Shown one piece after another: positions 36,365 to 48,194 of a DNA stretch of 64,000 nucleotides. Every line of letters starts with the position of its first letter. Within the stretch, counting starts at the first letter, position 1. The translations under genes and the position numbers were made by a program. Origin of the DNA: Phragmites australis (lineage: Eukaryota; Streptophyta; Magnoliopsida; Poales; Poaceae); NCBI RefSeq assembly GCF_958298935.1, contig NC_084924.1, positions 6,634,001-6,698,000 of the forward strand, read 5' to 3'. The notes under the pieces were generated by a model, which saw only the letters and a list, made by a program, of their open reading frames with translations, searched no databases and was not told where the DNA came from.

Positions 36365-37522
36365 TTCTAAAAAGAACCTAGGCCAATGTCAGTTTAATTT
36401 TATCATCTGTCCTTTCAAAAGAAAAACTTTATCATCTGTCAATGTCATGGTCGGTCTATTTCAATCAACCTTCCGTTACAAAAAGCTTCCCATAACACAT
36501 GCCCGAACGTTTCATCAACATGACACGCAAACTTGACACCCTGACATTTCACATCATTAACCAACCTTCACCGTCAAAATTGTACATGGATTTTGGGCAT
36601 GCTATCAAAGGCAACGGTTACACCATTGACACTGACTTCCATTGCCGTGCTACTACGAAATACGCTCGGCATGTCATGTCGATACCGAGACGCTTTGTTT
36701 CGGATCTAAAGCTAGATTGTGAGGATAATCTGTAAGTTAAAATAAACAATTAAATTATAAAAACTAAATTATGATTATATACCGTAAGCTAAAACAAATA
36801 ACTGAATTATAAAAGCTACAGCTGAAACGAACAGGCTCTGTCAGTTGGTGATTTGGTGCGCTTTTCGCGTTGCCTGCCATAGTCGCCATCTCGTCTTCGC
36901 TCCACTGCGACCGGTCCAGAGCCAGCCGCTGTCGCTCCACGCTCGTATCTGCCGCCGACCACACGCGATCGCGCGTGCATGCGCCGAGGGATCTCGCGCC
37001 GAGCTCGCATCCGGCCGAATCGGCAACAAGTGGCGCGCGGATCTTCAGCTCGCGTTAGGAGCGACGCCGCGTTGGTTGGGTGACAGGGAGATGGTGGGGG
37101 TGGTGAGCCTGCTCCTCATCATCAGTCTCAGGCTCTCAGCCTCTCACGATCGATCAAAGCTCAATCGACCACTGCTGATGGCCCGCACTAGTGGTGGCTG
37201 TGATATGTGCATAGATGTGGATCGAAACCGCGAGCCACTACACGGTCCAGAAGCTACCGCTGCAGTCGTGCGTCAAGATTTCGGCAGGGAAACGCCGTCC
37301 GGGAACTGTTCATCGATCGGTCACGCACTATGTTTAACAACAGAGCACCAGATTATGTCGATCGATCGATCGATGATGTGTCACGTTGATGTGGACGGTG
37401 TAACATGACAAACCCCAGGAGAAACAAAGAGAGAGAGAGAGAGAATGGAAGCAACAGATGAATTTTTTCTAACTTATTTCCTCCCATGAAAATCAAGATT
37501 TCCATCCCGCGTAACACACACA

Positions 37523-37558
<36 letters not shown>

Positions 37559-39055
37559 AGAGAGAGAGAGAGAGAGAGAGAGTGAGAGAGAGAAACAGAG
37601 GCCGTCAGATTTGTGCGTTGTGTTTTCCCCAAATCTCTCTCTTTTCTTTCTGGCAGAGGATTATGTTGAGGCTGTACCACACAGAAAATTGAGGTTGCGT
37701 TGTTTGTTAGGATCTAGAGTGGTATGGCGTATCCACAATGTTTTAGCTAAGAATGTGCAAGTGGGCGACATTCATTTATCAGAACCGTATCGCACTGAGG
37801 ATTTCAGTTATACTTTCTGTGATATGACACGGAGCCATATCCGTTCGGTACACCGGTCTCAAGCACATGTCTTGGTAGTATTTTCTGAAGAGATTCTGAC
37901 CATGTAGCAACAACCTCCAAACCCTAGCTTACACTAACCTGTTCGTTACGCGGAAAAGTCTGAGATGTGTGGCTTTCAATGCAGCAGGGCCAAAAGCGTT
38001 TGGTGTAAGAGAAAGGTCTGGAATGTAAAGCTGTTTCTATTCGATCCTAATCCTAGTGGGCACAGAACACTGCTCTGAACTTTGAAGGCAACATCTCAAT
38101 CTGCTCGTGCTCTGAACTCTGAGGCTCGTCAACTTCGTCAGCGCCGTCCGCATACTATTGGACTGAAAATTAACCCCCTGTTCTTCCAACTAGGTAGTAC
38201 TCCTAATGACTGCGAGATTCCAACACGTACTGGTTGTCGGGTCTCGGTCGAATCTGGCGACGAGACGAAGAGCCATCGCATGAGCCGCGGCGCGCCCGGT
38301 TGGGCCAAGAGCAGCTTCGACTGACTCTGCGCCCCAAGCTGCATGGAGCCGACACCAAAACGTCCACGGAAATGGCTGCGCGCACTGGCCGGGAGGGGGA
38401 AGTGGTAGCACGTACCAATGTACCATCCCTCCCGCGCAGGCGCAGCAGCCCATGCCCGGCAAGTTATGGTTCATTGATGGGTGCACGTGGACGTGTCCCC
38501 TCGCGGCCGCCGGCGGTGGCGGGATGGGGAGCCTCTTCACGTGCCCACGCGCGTCGGCGGTCGGCCGGCCGGCCGCACCCGCCGATCTGGTAACTGGCGC
38601 GCGCGCCGGGGCCGAATCCCCAGTTCGATCCATCCGGCCGCCGGCTCCGTGTCCCTCAGCCTCAGCGCACGGCATGGCCAAGCGCTTCGATCAGGCTGGC
38701 CCCGTCCGTTTTACTTGCACTTGCAGGCTCGCTCGCTGGTCGCTGCTGCCCCGATCGGCGGGGCTCGGGACGCGCACGGTAGGGTCGCGCAAGAGCTAGA
38801 GGGGGTTCATGTGCGCGTGCTGGTTAGGAAAGGTGCAGTTACACGTAACACGGTCCGGACTCCGGAGTCATCGGTGTCTCCATCGCTGGTGCGCGGTCCC
38901 CTCGCTCAGCATGTCTGCAAAGCTCACTTCCTGGCCATGCACGTGTGATTTTCGCCCAGCCTAGTCCTGCTCTCTTTTCCACAGGCTCCATCAGCTCCGT
39001 CCACCAGCACTGCAAGCACCTACCTCAGTCCCTCGATCAATTTGCTACATAGAAG
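36365..39055. other. Intergenic DNA, no gene supported
   Basis: Small frames at 36499-36735, 36845-37408 and 37611-37907 have no recognisable domains. 38100-38940 is GC-rich with frames open on both strands, the pattern of composition and not coding. It contains the microsatellites at 37427-37592. Confidence 0.5.
37427..37592. repeat. Compound microsatellite (GA)n ... (AT)n(GA)n
   Basis: (GA)n at about 37427-37444; then (CA)n and (AT)n at about 37515-37555, joined directly to (GA)n at 37556-37592. Confidence 0.9.
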
Positions 39056-39057
39056 TA

Positions 39058-39299
39058 CTAAATAAGTGTCATTTTAAATATCGACATGATTTTTAAATTA
39101 CAACTTTGACTACTATTTTGTTGTAATATACTGATAAAATATAGTAAAAATATACTGTTATGAAATTAATTTTCGAAACAAATATACTAGTGTTATTTTT
39201 AAGTATCTAAACTGAATACATGAAAAATAACTTATAACTAAAGTTAAAACAAATGACTATGTACAGTCTAAAATGACATTTATTTTAGATTGAAGAGAG
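39058..39299. mobile_element. Stowaway-like MITE, 242 bp
   Basis: Flanked by TA (39056-39057, 39300-39301). The left end CTAAATAAGTGTCATTTTA pairs with the complement of the right-hand TAAAATGACATTTATTTTAG. The interior is AT-rich. The left terminus lacks the usual CTCCCTC, so it may be slightly truncated. Confidence 0.6.
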
Positions 39300-39301
39300 T
39301 A

Positions 39302-41237
39302 ACGTTACAATTCTACACTAGCAATCCTCTGGTGCTTGACCTGGCTGGGGGAATATTAACTCCACGGTCCGCTCATGTTTCGACACTCCTGCGCCCTGCG
39401 ATCCTCGACCACCACAAAATGGGCGTCGAGCACGAGCGTTACCTTTTGGGCATGACGCCGACACGGAAGCTATACAGAGAAGCGGTGGGTACGGTAGTGC
39501 TTCCGTGCTTGGGTCCGGGATCACTGTGGCGGTGTGGCCCCATCGATCGATCACGGAAGCTGCGGATCGGGGCTTATGGAGTAATGATGGCGAAAGCTAC
39601 CCGCGCGCGCGAGGCCGGCGGCGAGTGGGCGTCGACGGCGACAGGAGATCGCTCGGCACGGCACGCCCGAGTTGGCCGCTAGCTTCCTGGTTGGCTGGGG
39701 CTTCGTTGCTACAGCCGTGCGCCCCCTACGCGCGCGCCATATTGATCGGTGCGGTGCACCGTACGCATCGGTCTCGGAATCGAGGGGGCAACGAAATCGA
39801 TCGCGCGCGCTCGAGATCGGAGAGGAATGTGCGATCGATCGAGTCGCACGGTTGCGCCGGCATGGGTGCTTCGCAAGTGCGAGGTGCGAGTGCGACCGTG
39901 TGTTCTGGGCTACGTTATTGGCAGGCAGGGCAGGGCAGGTCGGCCATGCTGCTTCCTCCACTCCACTCCACTCCACTCGCTCGACCGCACGCACGCTCCT
40001 TCTCCTCCGCTTTTGCTGTACTTTCATCGACATTGATGATCGATCGCTCCATCTCCTGATTATAGCTAGCTAGTGGCGTTCTCGTCGGCTCCGAATTCCA
40101 AACAGTTGGGGATCCTGTTTGGACTTAATCAAGTGAAAATATGTTAAAGCGGCCCTTCTCGTTCCTGTGAACATCTGTTTGTTGTAACGTTAATGATACT
40201 TGCTCGGGTTTTCTAGCCTCAAAAGCTAGCTTGGGAGGTAACATACGCTCTTCTTTTCTCAAGGAGATATGCTTGTTTGAAACTTAACTAGTACAGGATC
40301 TATTGTTAAAGCTTCAACTTTAAATAATTTTAGAGCTAGTTATTTTTAACTCTAAAGATTTATGGAGCTAGAGCTATAAGTATATTGTAAGTATTTGAGT
40401 GAGCCATCTTGTTTAACTATACAAATAATATATTTACATAGCTTAATATTTCTAGTTGGAGAATTCGTGAGTATATGTGTGAACCATTTTATTTTTATTT
40501 TTATTAGAAATAGAGGTTTAGATTATTTTATTTTATTATACAAACCTCAAATCTAAATGGACATGATATCTTAAGTCTAACGCCTCTGCGATTGAGGTAG
40601 GAAGAAAAACCGGTGATAGTGAGCCGTTGGCGTGCATGGCCGTCTTTAGTTGACCAATCTACTCGAGTTACAAACAAATACTAGTACCGTTACCACTAGT
40701 AGTAGAGTTTTCTAAATCTAAGTCAAGCAAGAGGGGGAAAAAACAAAGCTGCTCCTACCAGTACGTTCCTAGAAGAAGAAATCCAACAAGGCAGCACAGT
40801 AGCGTACGTACGCCGAGCATGGGTTCCCTTCAGTCCCTGCCTGCCCGCGACACCGGGACGTGCCCCTGACGCCCCTGCGCCATGCTGCTCAGACAGGATC
40901 ACAGGACACCTGCACCCCGAGTCGTCAGCCATGGTGTAAAACCATCAGCAGCGCCGGCGATTTTCAATCTGAAACGGAGACGCATTTCCCGGTGCACGCC
41001 GGGCTGCCGATCCAAGAGGAGAAGTAAAAATGCCGAGCTGGCATGCGTGCCGATACGAGAAACTAGCTGGCCCGGTTAGCTGCAGGTCTCCTGTGCCTCT
41101 CTGCCTTGACATTGCTTGGATCGTGCTGATCTCAGTGTAGGACTGTAGGGCAGGAATCGATCGGGCACATGCGACGGAGCATATTTCTAGACCGTTTTCT
41201 AGGCCAATAGTTGGCTCGAAGGTCATGCTAAGTATAT
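39302..41237. other. Intergenic DNA, no gene supported
   Basis: 39330-40060 is GC-rich with frames open on both strands and no domain; it contains GATCGATC words and a CTCCA short tandem repeat (about 39956-39978). 40130-40600 is AT-rich. 40720-41230 has no recognisable content. Confidence 0.5.
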
Positions 41238-41239
41238 TA

Positions 41240-41349
41240 CTGCCTCTATTTGTAAATACTTAGCACTATTAACTTTCAAGTTCCAACTTTAACCATTAAA
41301 GCTTGAACGAAAAAAATCAATATTGCCAAGTATTATAAAACGGAATAAG
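41240..41349. mobile_element. Short Stowaway-like MITE, 110 bp
   Basis: Flanked by TA (41238-41239 and 41350-41351). The left end TGCCTCTATTTGTAAATACTT matches the inverted right end AAGTATTATAAAACGGAATAAG loosely. Confidence 0.5.
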
Positions 41350-41760
41350 TATATATACGTGTATGCGTCTCTAATCTCAATCACACCGTTGCTAGCAATG
41401 AAAATGACAATGCGCTCGCTCGTATCCTTACCCCTTCTCTTCCTCCCCTTTCATAATACCAGATCTAGGTTAAACAGAAAGGCTCTTTCTCTTCTTCCTC
41501 CTCATCTCTTCTATTTTTCTTCTTCCTTCCCAGGCATTAAAGAGAGGTAGGAGGGCTCAAGCCTCCTTCGTCCCACGGTGAATCCACCCCTGCATCATAC
41601 TTCACCCTAACCGAGCACCAATGTACTTTGCATTTTTTACCCACCAATGTCGGTCGATCAGTGATCCTAATTTCATATATTTATATATATTTATTCTTCA
41701 TGAGCATCCATCCACCAACATTCTTTGTCACTTTACTGTGTAAGATCATGACTGCTATTA

Positions 41761-42005
41761 CTCCCTTTAGTCATAAATACCTGACGTTTTGACCAAGATT
41801 CGATCAAACTTTTAAAATTTTGACAGTCAATAACTTCTAAAATATTTAGTTTGAAAACATAAAAAATCATACATGTAGATTTATTTTGAAAAATATTTTT
41901 ATAATATTATATTTTTATTACATATTATAATAAAAATAGTGGTCAAAGTTACACATCGAAAACTATAAAAAATAAAAAAGTATTAGGTATGTTGACAGAA
42001 GGGAG
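41761..42005. mobile_element. Stowaway MITE, 245 bp
   Basis: TA target duplication at 41759-41760 and 42006-42007. The termini are CTCCCTTTAGTCATAAATACC and the inverted GACAGAAGGGAG. The AT-rich interior with TTTGACCAAGATT and TAGTTTGAAAACAT is typical of grass Stowaway elements. Confidence 0.88.
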
Positions 42006-42007
42006 TA

Positions 42008-45000
42008 TTATGCTAGCCGGTGTTACGAATTTTCTGGGGACATCAGCATTTTGATCATGACCATATGCAGCTTAATTTCGTGCTGCTGCTTCTGTCCTTG
42101 ATTTAACTATGCATTGTACGTGCACTTTACTTATGGTGCTGGTTTGGATAGGTTTAGTTTGAATTTGAAATAAATCTCAAACTTCAAAAGAAATTATGTC
42201 TATCTATATCGGACCTTGATCTTGATCCGTGGCATCCACTTGGATTCTGTTAGGAATTTTAGGATGGGAAATTTTTATACGTGAATGTACACGTATGGTT
42301 TAACATAACAATTTATTTACGTTGAGATTAATATTATAGTAGTGGATAAAAAAATCAAGAGGTAAGTTGAAGAATCAACAGATAAATAAATAACAAGTAG
42401 AAAAAATAGATAATTACTCAGTTGTCACTCTAAAGAAATAATAATTGCTGCTAAGGATGATATATAGATAGTTCTAAGTCTATCCATGTGGAACAGATTG
42501 GTAAATGAGCAATTGCTATTTTCTCAAAATGGTAAAAAAGTGAATGCTCTGTAGAAGAAATGGGTGAACCAAATTAGACATGTGTATAAGTAGGTATGAA
42601 GTTACATTTCACGGAATTTTGCGTCAGATCCAGCGGCATTCGAGTAACCATTCTGAGCCCTGTCAGTACAGTGCTTTTTGCCCCCACCTTGTAGCAGGTG
42701 GTTTATTCTTTAGCTCTTCATTAGCAGAACTTGATGGGGGTCGAGAATGATTGGAAACCAAGAAATACTGCTAATCCGGTATCTGGTCGCGTGGGAGCTG
42801 AGACCCACATGCACGCCGGCGTGGGGCTGACACCTAAGTTGACCTGCTCCCACCCCTCCCGGCACGTCGGTCCCACCGCCCTGGAGTCTGGGAAATGGGA
42901 ATCCAACCACCCCTCCCTCCTTGCTGAATGCTGAGTACTCTTCATCATCTATGGCAGGTGTATTTTTTTATTTAAAAAAGTTCAATTTTGCAAGAGTAAC
43001 TAACAATTAGTTCAATTATATATATATATATGTTTCAAAGTGATTTTAATATTATGTTAATTTTATAGCATTTGATAATATATCGTAAGAGAAATTAAAG
43101 TTCAAAATATATTTTTCGAAGATTTTTTCTTTTAAAATACAGTCTTACATAGATGGACAAATAGAGTATTATGGAAACCACACTTTTCGTTTCGCTCTCC
43201 GGTTGTCACTGTTTCTGTTTAACTAGACATTTCTTTTAAGTGATTTGTTTGTGATGGCTGGATTTCATACGCAAAAGTTGTTCAAATTTGTCTTTGAGTA
43301 ATCTTTGCAGTGAATTGGAGTCGCAATGGATTTATTGGCTCTGTCGACATTATCAGGCTATGGTCATCTAACTAGTGTTTTACAGTGATGTTAATGGCTA
43401 CAATATGTCGAACAAGAGCAGTTGGAAAAAGGATAGCTCGTAGCTATTCTACGACACCAGTGATGGTGCTTAGAGTTGTTTCTCAGATGGCATCAAATCG
43501 TAACGACGATGGTGATAGCACGAGAGCTGATCGTCTCAAAGTGGATGGGTGAACGCTGGAGGAATCCGGCAAGCTTTGGAGAGATATGATTTGATGATCA
43601 ACCAATAAGAGAACTCTGAGAAACAGTTCACTAGCTTATAGCTAGGATTAAAATTTCATAATTTTTTTTCACTGACATATAAAACTTACATAGCAGATAG
43701 AAAAAATAATCGAAATTTTAATACAATTTTACGAGTATCGGTCTTTCACTAATAAACGAAAAAAATTATAAAACAAAATTGAAATCAACGGCTTACACCA
43801 CAAAGTTAAGCAAATTCCTGCCAAATCCATGTCCCGGAATCCTGAAACAATCGCTTGCCTCCAAGCGGATCTTGATGGAGAAAAGAGGTGGTAGATCCTG
43901 CTGTGCTGTGGGCCCTGACAGGTGGGGCCACATGCCGGCATGGCCCACTAACTGAAGCGGATGGGACCCGCTGTGAAAAACCATTCGGCTTCAGCGGAGT
44001 GAAGGAGCTGGAGGAGGGTGACGTCAGGCTGCGCGTCACGCAAGGGGAGGCACCGGCAAAACCGGCGCAGTCCAGCTCACCTTGCGACACGTGTCGGTGC
44101 CCGGCCTGAACGGTGGCCCCGGCTCCATATGGTTCCGTTCTCTAGCCCAAGCTGGCCCCGGATTGTCTGCAGCTATGCATCCTGCCAGCCATGCATGCCC
44201 CTCTGTTTTCTCCCCCTTCCTTCTTTTGGGGAACCTTTGATTAATTTGGTCTTCACAAACCATATACTCCACTAGCATAGGAGTATGTTTTTACAAGGGT
44301 GCTCATTCGACATTGGTATATCTAATTATCGAAGAATTAATGGGAATATAAATAACAATTCATGTGTATTTCAAGCTTTTGGATAGGCCAGAAAGAATTC
44401 AAGCATTTATGTATCAGATGTTAACATAAATTGTAAGTTCACCCTCTTCTTAGGAGAAACCTAATCATGATTCTTTTTTTCTCCTTCGGTTTCCCACAGT
44501 TATCATGATGATATGTATAGAAACACTTACTTTCTTTATTTTGTAATGTTTGTTAAATCTTTCAAAAGTGTTATTTTCACAACATCTATCCATAAGGAAA
44601 TTCATGAGTATAGATTATTGCGATACTTAGCCGCTTACTTCAGTACATCATCTAATAGAGGCATGCATGTTTCGATGGCATTGCCTATTTCTTCTCTTTG
44701 CAGGGCGAAACATTCGTTTGAAATAGTTCAATTCTTGTATGAGCTGGAATTTTTTTCTCGCGTTCAAAATAAGGCCTTGGATCTGGTGCCTTTGTACACA
44801 TGGTGTGGACAAATGTTGTGAAACAAAGAGAAAAGCATTGTATGCATATATAAAAAAAAAATCAGACAAAGAGTCATCCAATAGAAACTCCACACATGCA
44901 ATGCTAACAACTTGGCTTGCGCCCATGAACAGAGAATCCAAACGGAGGAAACATGGAAACAAAAATTATTGGCCCCAACCACCAACTAGCCTCACTCATG

Positions 45001-45009
45001 TTCATGTTC
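42008..45009. other. Intergenic DNA upstream of the Aux/IAA gene
   Basis: No gene is supported. Two GC-rich islands, 42740-42920 and 43860-44140, have GTGGGxCC/GGCCCAC-type words; the second contains the palindromes at 44019-44096. The rest is AT-rich and unrecognised; frames at 44513-45035 have no domains. Confidence 0.5.
44019..44096. promoter_or_regulatory. Paired bZIP-type palindromes
   Basis: TGACGTCA (44019-44026), a perfect palindrome of the C-box/CRE type, and CGACACGTGTCG (44085-44096), a perfect 12-bp palindrome around a G-box. Both are classic plant bZIP sites, in a GC-rich island about 2.1 kb upstream of the Aux/IAA start codon. A role is inferred. Confidence 0.5.
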
Positions 45010-45012
45010 TAA

Positions 45013-45865
45013 GTGTGTGTTTAGTTGGAGGATAATGTTGGTTGGAATATAACTATTTCTATTTTTTTTATATAATGAGTCAGTTTCTGTTTGGTTGGTA
45101 AGATGAGCTATTTTTCTGTGTGGTTTGATGGATTAGATGAGTTAGGTTAATTGTGATAATTTTTTGGTGAGCATCTCAATTTATGCACATTCATATTTAT
45201 ATGTATTTCATAAGTATTTGTATAATTGTACATGTTTGAATTTGTTTGAACTCAAATTGACTTAAAAAGAGAATACCACATGAAATAATAAAAATGCATA
45301 TAAATGAAGCATAGTAAAAGAACTTATTTTTTCACCAAATAATTTAGGGTTAAAATAATTTTAGAAAATATTACGCCACATGAGAGAAATATTATTGAAT
45401 TTTTCTAGATTTTTGAGAATTTCTTTGATGCCTTAAAAATGCTAGAATTTCTAGGAGTAGCTTTTTTTGGAGATTTTTATTTTCAAATCTACAAGGGATT
45501 TTGACGTGAATCTTTTTAAAATAGATTCATCATAAATTATAGGATCTACCCAGAAAAAAGTTTAGTTATTTTTGGAGCACGATAATCCCACTACCCAAAT
45601 AGAGAAATGAATACAAAATTTGAAAGATGGTATTGTTCATCCAACCATCGTCCGGTCGAGCTGGTTTGATGAGTCACGGAGCGGACAGAAGCTGGCGGTC
45701 TGGTCCGCCTGTTTTTTGTATTGGATAATCTTGAATCTACATGAATATTCGGTGGAGGTGCATAACCCCATTCATCTTGAATCACCTAATCAAACATTTG
45801 AACAAGCACTGTTTACTTGGATGGGAGTATCTCATCTACCCTGAGTCACCCAAGCAAACACACCC
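45013..45865. mobile_element. MITE of PIF/Harbinger (Tourist-like) type, 853 bp
   Basis: TAA flanks (45010-45012 and 45866-45868). The left end GTGTGTGTTTAGTTGG pairs with the complement of the right end, GGGTGTGTTTGCTTGG. It is related in its ends to the element at 15631-16157 and carries the same TGGATTAGATGAG-type words. It is larger, with an unrelated AT-rich middle. No coding capacity. Confidence 0.7.
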
Positions 45866-45868
45866 TAA

Positions 45869-46208
45869 CTAACTGCTATTAGAAGCAGTAACCCCACTAC
45901 CATGTTCCATCTCTTTCTCTCTCTACTCCTGCCACCACCCTAGCTAGAATAGGAGTATTTACCACCACTTTTCACTCTCTCTCTCTCTTTTTCCTTCTCT
46001 TCCTCCCTCTCTCTCTATATATAGACATCTCCACCATGTTCCTGGGTCCTCTCTTCCACCACCTCCAAACTACTTCAAGCACAAATCTCAAACCTTGCCA
46101 TACACAGGGGAGCTGAGACCCAAAAAGCTTAGCTAGTGTGGAGGTGTATATACAAGGTCAGAGGCTCAGCGACGACGGCCGCGACAGGCTAGCCGACCAG
46201 CTGCTCCG
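45869..46208 (+). promoter_or_regulatory. Core promoter and 5' UTR of the Aux/IAA gene
   Basis: A CT-rich region (45975-46015) leads into a TATA box TATATATA at 46016-46023. The start codon is at 46209, giving a 5' UTR of roughly 150 bases. No clear TGTCTC auxin-response element was seen in this interval. Confidence 0.6.
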
Positions 46209-48194
46209 ATGGCTGGCGCCGACGTCGGGACGGAGCTCCGGCTCGGGCTGCCTGGAGGCGGCGCCGAGGCTGCCAAGGCCGGGAAGAGGGGCTTCGAGGA
46301 GGCCATTGACCTGAAGCTTAAGCTGCCAACGGCCGGCATGGAGGAGGCCACCGCCGGCAAGCCGGAGCCGGCCGCCGAGAAGGTGAAGAGGCCCGCGGAG
46401 GCGGAGGCCGCTGATGCCGAGAAGCCACATGCACCCAAGTATGTACATATATATCTGCACACATGTTGATTTATCTGTATGTGTTATGCCTTCGAGTGTT
46501 ATTACCATGGCAATTTAATTAGTACGATGCTAATCAGTTTACTTAAGAATTGGGAACGTTAATTATGAAAATCATAATGAAGTGTCTGTGGGGTGCTATG
46601 GATGTGACTTTGTTTATTTTTCTGCATGAAATAAAAAGAAAAGGCTACCGAACATGGCATAATGGCATTTGGTAGAAAGTGTTTGTGTGACTTTTTGTGC
46701 AAGTGCCGGCAGTTTTCCTCTCTCTCGCCTCTTTTTTTTTTTGTTCAGTTTTTTATATTTGTAGTACGTCGAATACTCTTGGCATATCAACGAGTAACAC
46801 TTTATGTAGGGCAAAATATCCGTAGAAAAGATCCTCTGGCAGAAAGGGCATATGGCTAAACCATGGTGTATGGTCTTTGTCGCTAGTAAAGTGCCGAGCG
46901 AATTATCATCACCTTTTTAAATCAAAACATATGCACATTTGATGCCTGCCTTTGTCGGTATATGTCAGAAAAGAATGGTGTACTTATTTCCTTCATCTTT
47001 TGGGAGATTCCATTAGAAAAAGGTGGTCTTGTAGTTTTATTTCTCTCTTTACTGAATAAAATCAATGGTTATAACTAATTATTTTGAATACCAGGAGAAG
47101 CACACCTGTAGCCAATTGAATTCTGAATAATCATGATGGTCATGATTCATGTGGCTATAACCCAATCACATTTCCATCATACATGATTAGCAATTTAGCA
47201 TTAAATCGTGACAAACATACACTAGTTAAGTCAGAGTTGGCCGCCACCAAGAATACAGTAACATGCTTACATGCATGATCTAACTGGATGGATATTCCAA
47301 TTACAAATTTAACGAATCTTGGTTTTTCATATCCCTAGGCTACAATTGATATGTGAAAAAACAGGTGATTATAACCAGATTTCTGTGTTACGTACCAGGG
47401 CACAGGCTGTGGGTTGGCCACCAGTCCGATCATACCGCAGGAACGCCATGACTGTCCAGTCTGTGAAGAACAAGGAGGAGGAACCTGAGAAGCAGCAGCC
47501 TGCTGCCAACGCCGGCGGCAACAGCTCCGCCTTCATCAAAGTCAGCATGGACGGCGCCCCCTACCTGCGCAAAGTGGACCTGAAGATGTACAACAGCTAC
47601 AAGGACCTCTCCATTGCTCTGAAGAAGATGTTCAGCAACTTCAAACCAACTGGTAAATCATCACCGGCATGGGAATCCTGATCATAAAAAAATGACAACT
47701 GATATCAATCGCTTCGCCACAATTGTACAAATGCAAAGTTGATCTGAACTAATAAGAGCTGCATCGATGATCCATCTTACCAGGGAACAACATGAACGAG
47801 GGGAAGTTGGTTGATCCGCTGAGTGGTGCCGATGTTGTCACTACTTACGAAGACAAGGATGGCGACTGGATGCTTGTTGGGGACGTCCCGTGGGAGTATG
47901 CTCTTCATTCTTGTGTGCCATCATCTGCTTTCATATTTACAAATCCATGATCAGGATGCAATGTTCAGACTTCAGTTTCTTACGTCGCCTTGTCAATTAT
48001 CCCCGCAGGATGTTTGTTGCCTCATGCAAGCGCCTGAGGATCATGAAGAGTTCTGAAGCCATTGGTCTTGGTCAGTGTCTTCAGCTAAAATTCTCCCGCA
48101 GCTAAGATTTATGCGTTAATTCTAACCCTCTATGTTTTTTTTTTAATAAAAAACAGCACCAAGAACCAAGGACAAGTGCAAGAACAAGAGCTGA
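46209..48194 (+). CDS. IAA13: Aux/IAA auxin-response repressor (five exons)
   Basis: A short-lived nuclear repressor that binds auxin response factors and is destroyed through TIR1/AFB when auxin is present. Exons: 46209-46438, 47399-47652, 47784-47895, 48009-48070 and 48157-48194, GT-AG introns, 696 nt, 231 aa. Domain I is the EAR motif LRLGL (10-14). A second LxLxL (LKLKL, 35-39) follows. Domain II, the degron, is VGWPPVR (81-87), coded at the start of exon 2, intact. KR residues at 60-61 and the RSYRR stretch after the degron look like a bipartite nuclear signal. The PB1 domain (III/IV) has [17 protein letters not shown] with the conserved Lys and [17 protein letters not shown] with the acidic OPCA patch. 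The symbol rests on remembered similarity to rice IAA13 and gene order, and is unverified. Confidence 0.95.

Noticed and set aside
37611..37907. 98-aa plus-strand frame
   Set aside because: No recognisable family, no splice partners and a start inside low-complexity DNA; it may be a decayed fragment but cannot be supported.
38100..40073. Cluster of frames of 115-190 aa on both strands
   Set aside because: The GC-rich DNA has no domains and the frames mirror each other; no splice structure fits a gene.
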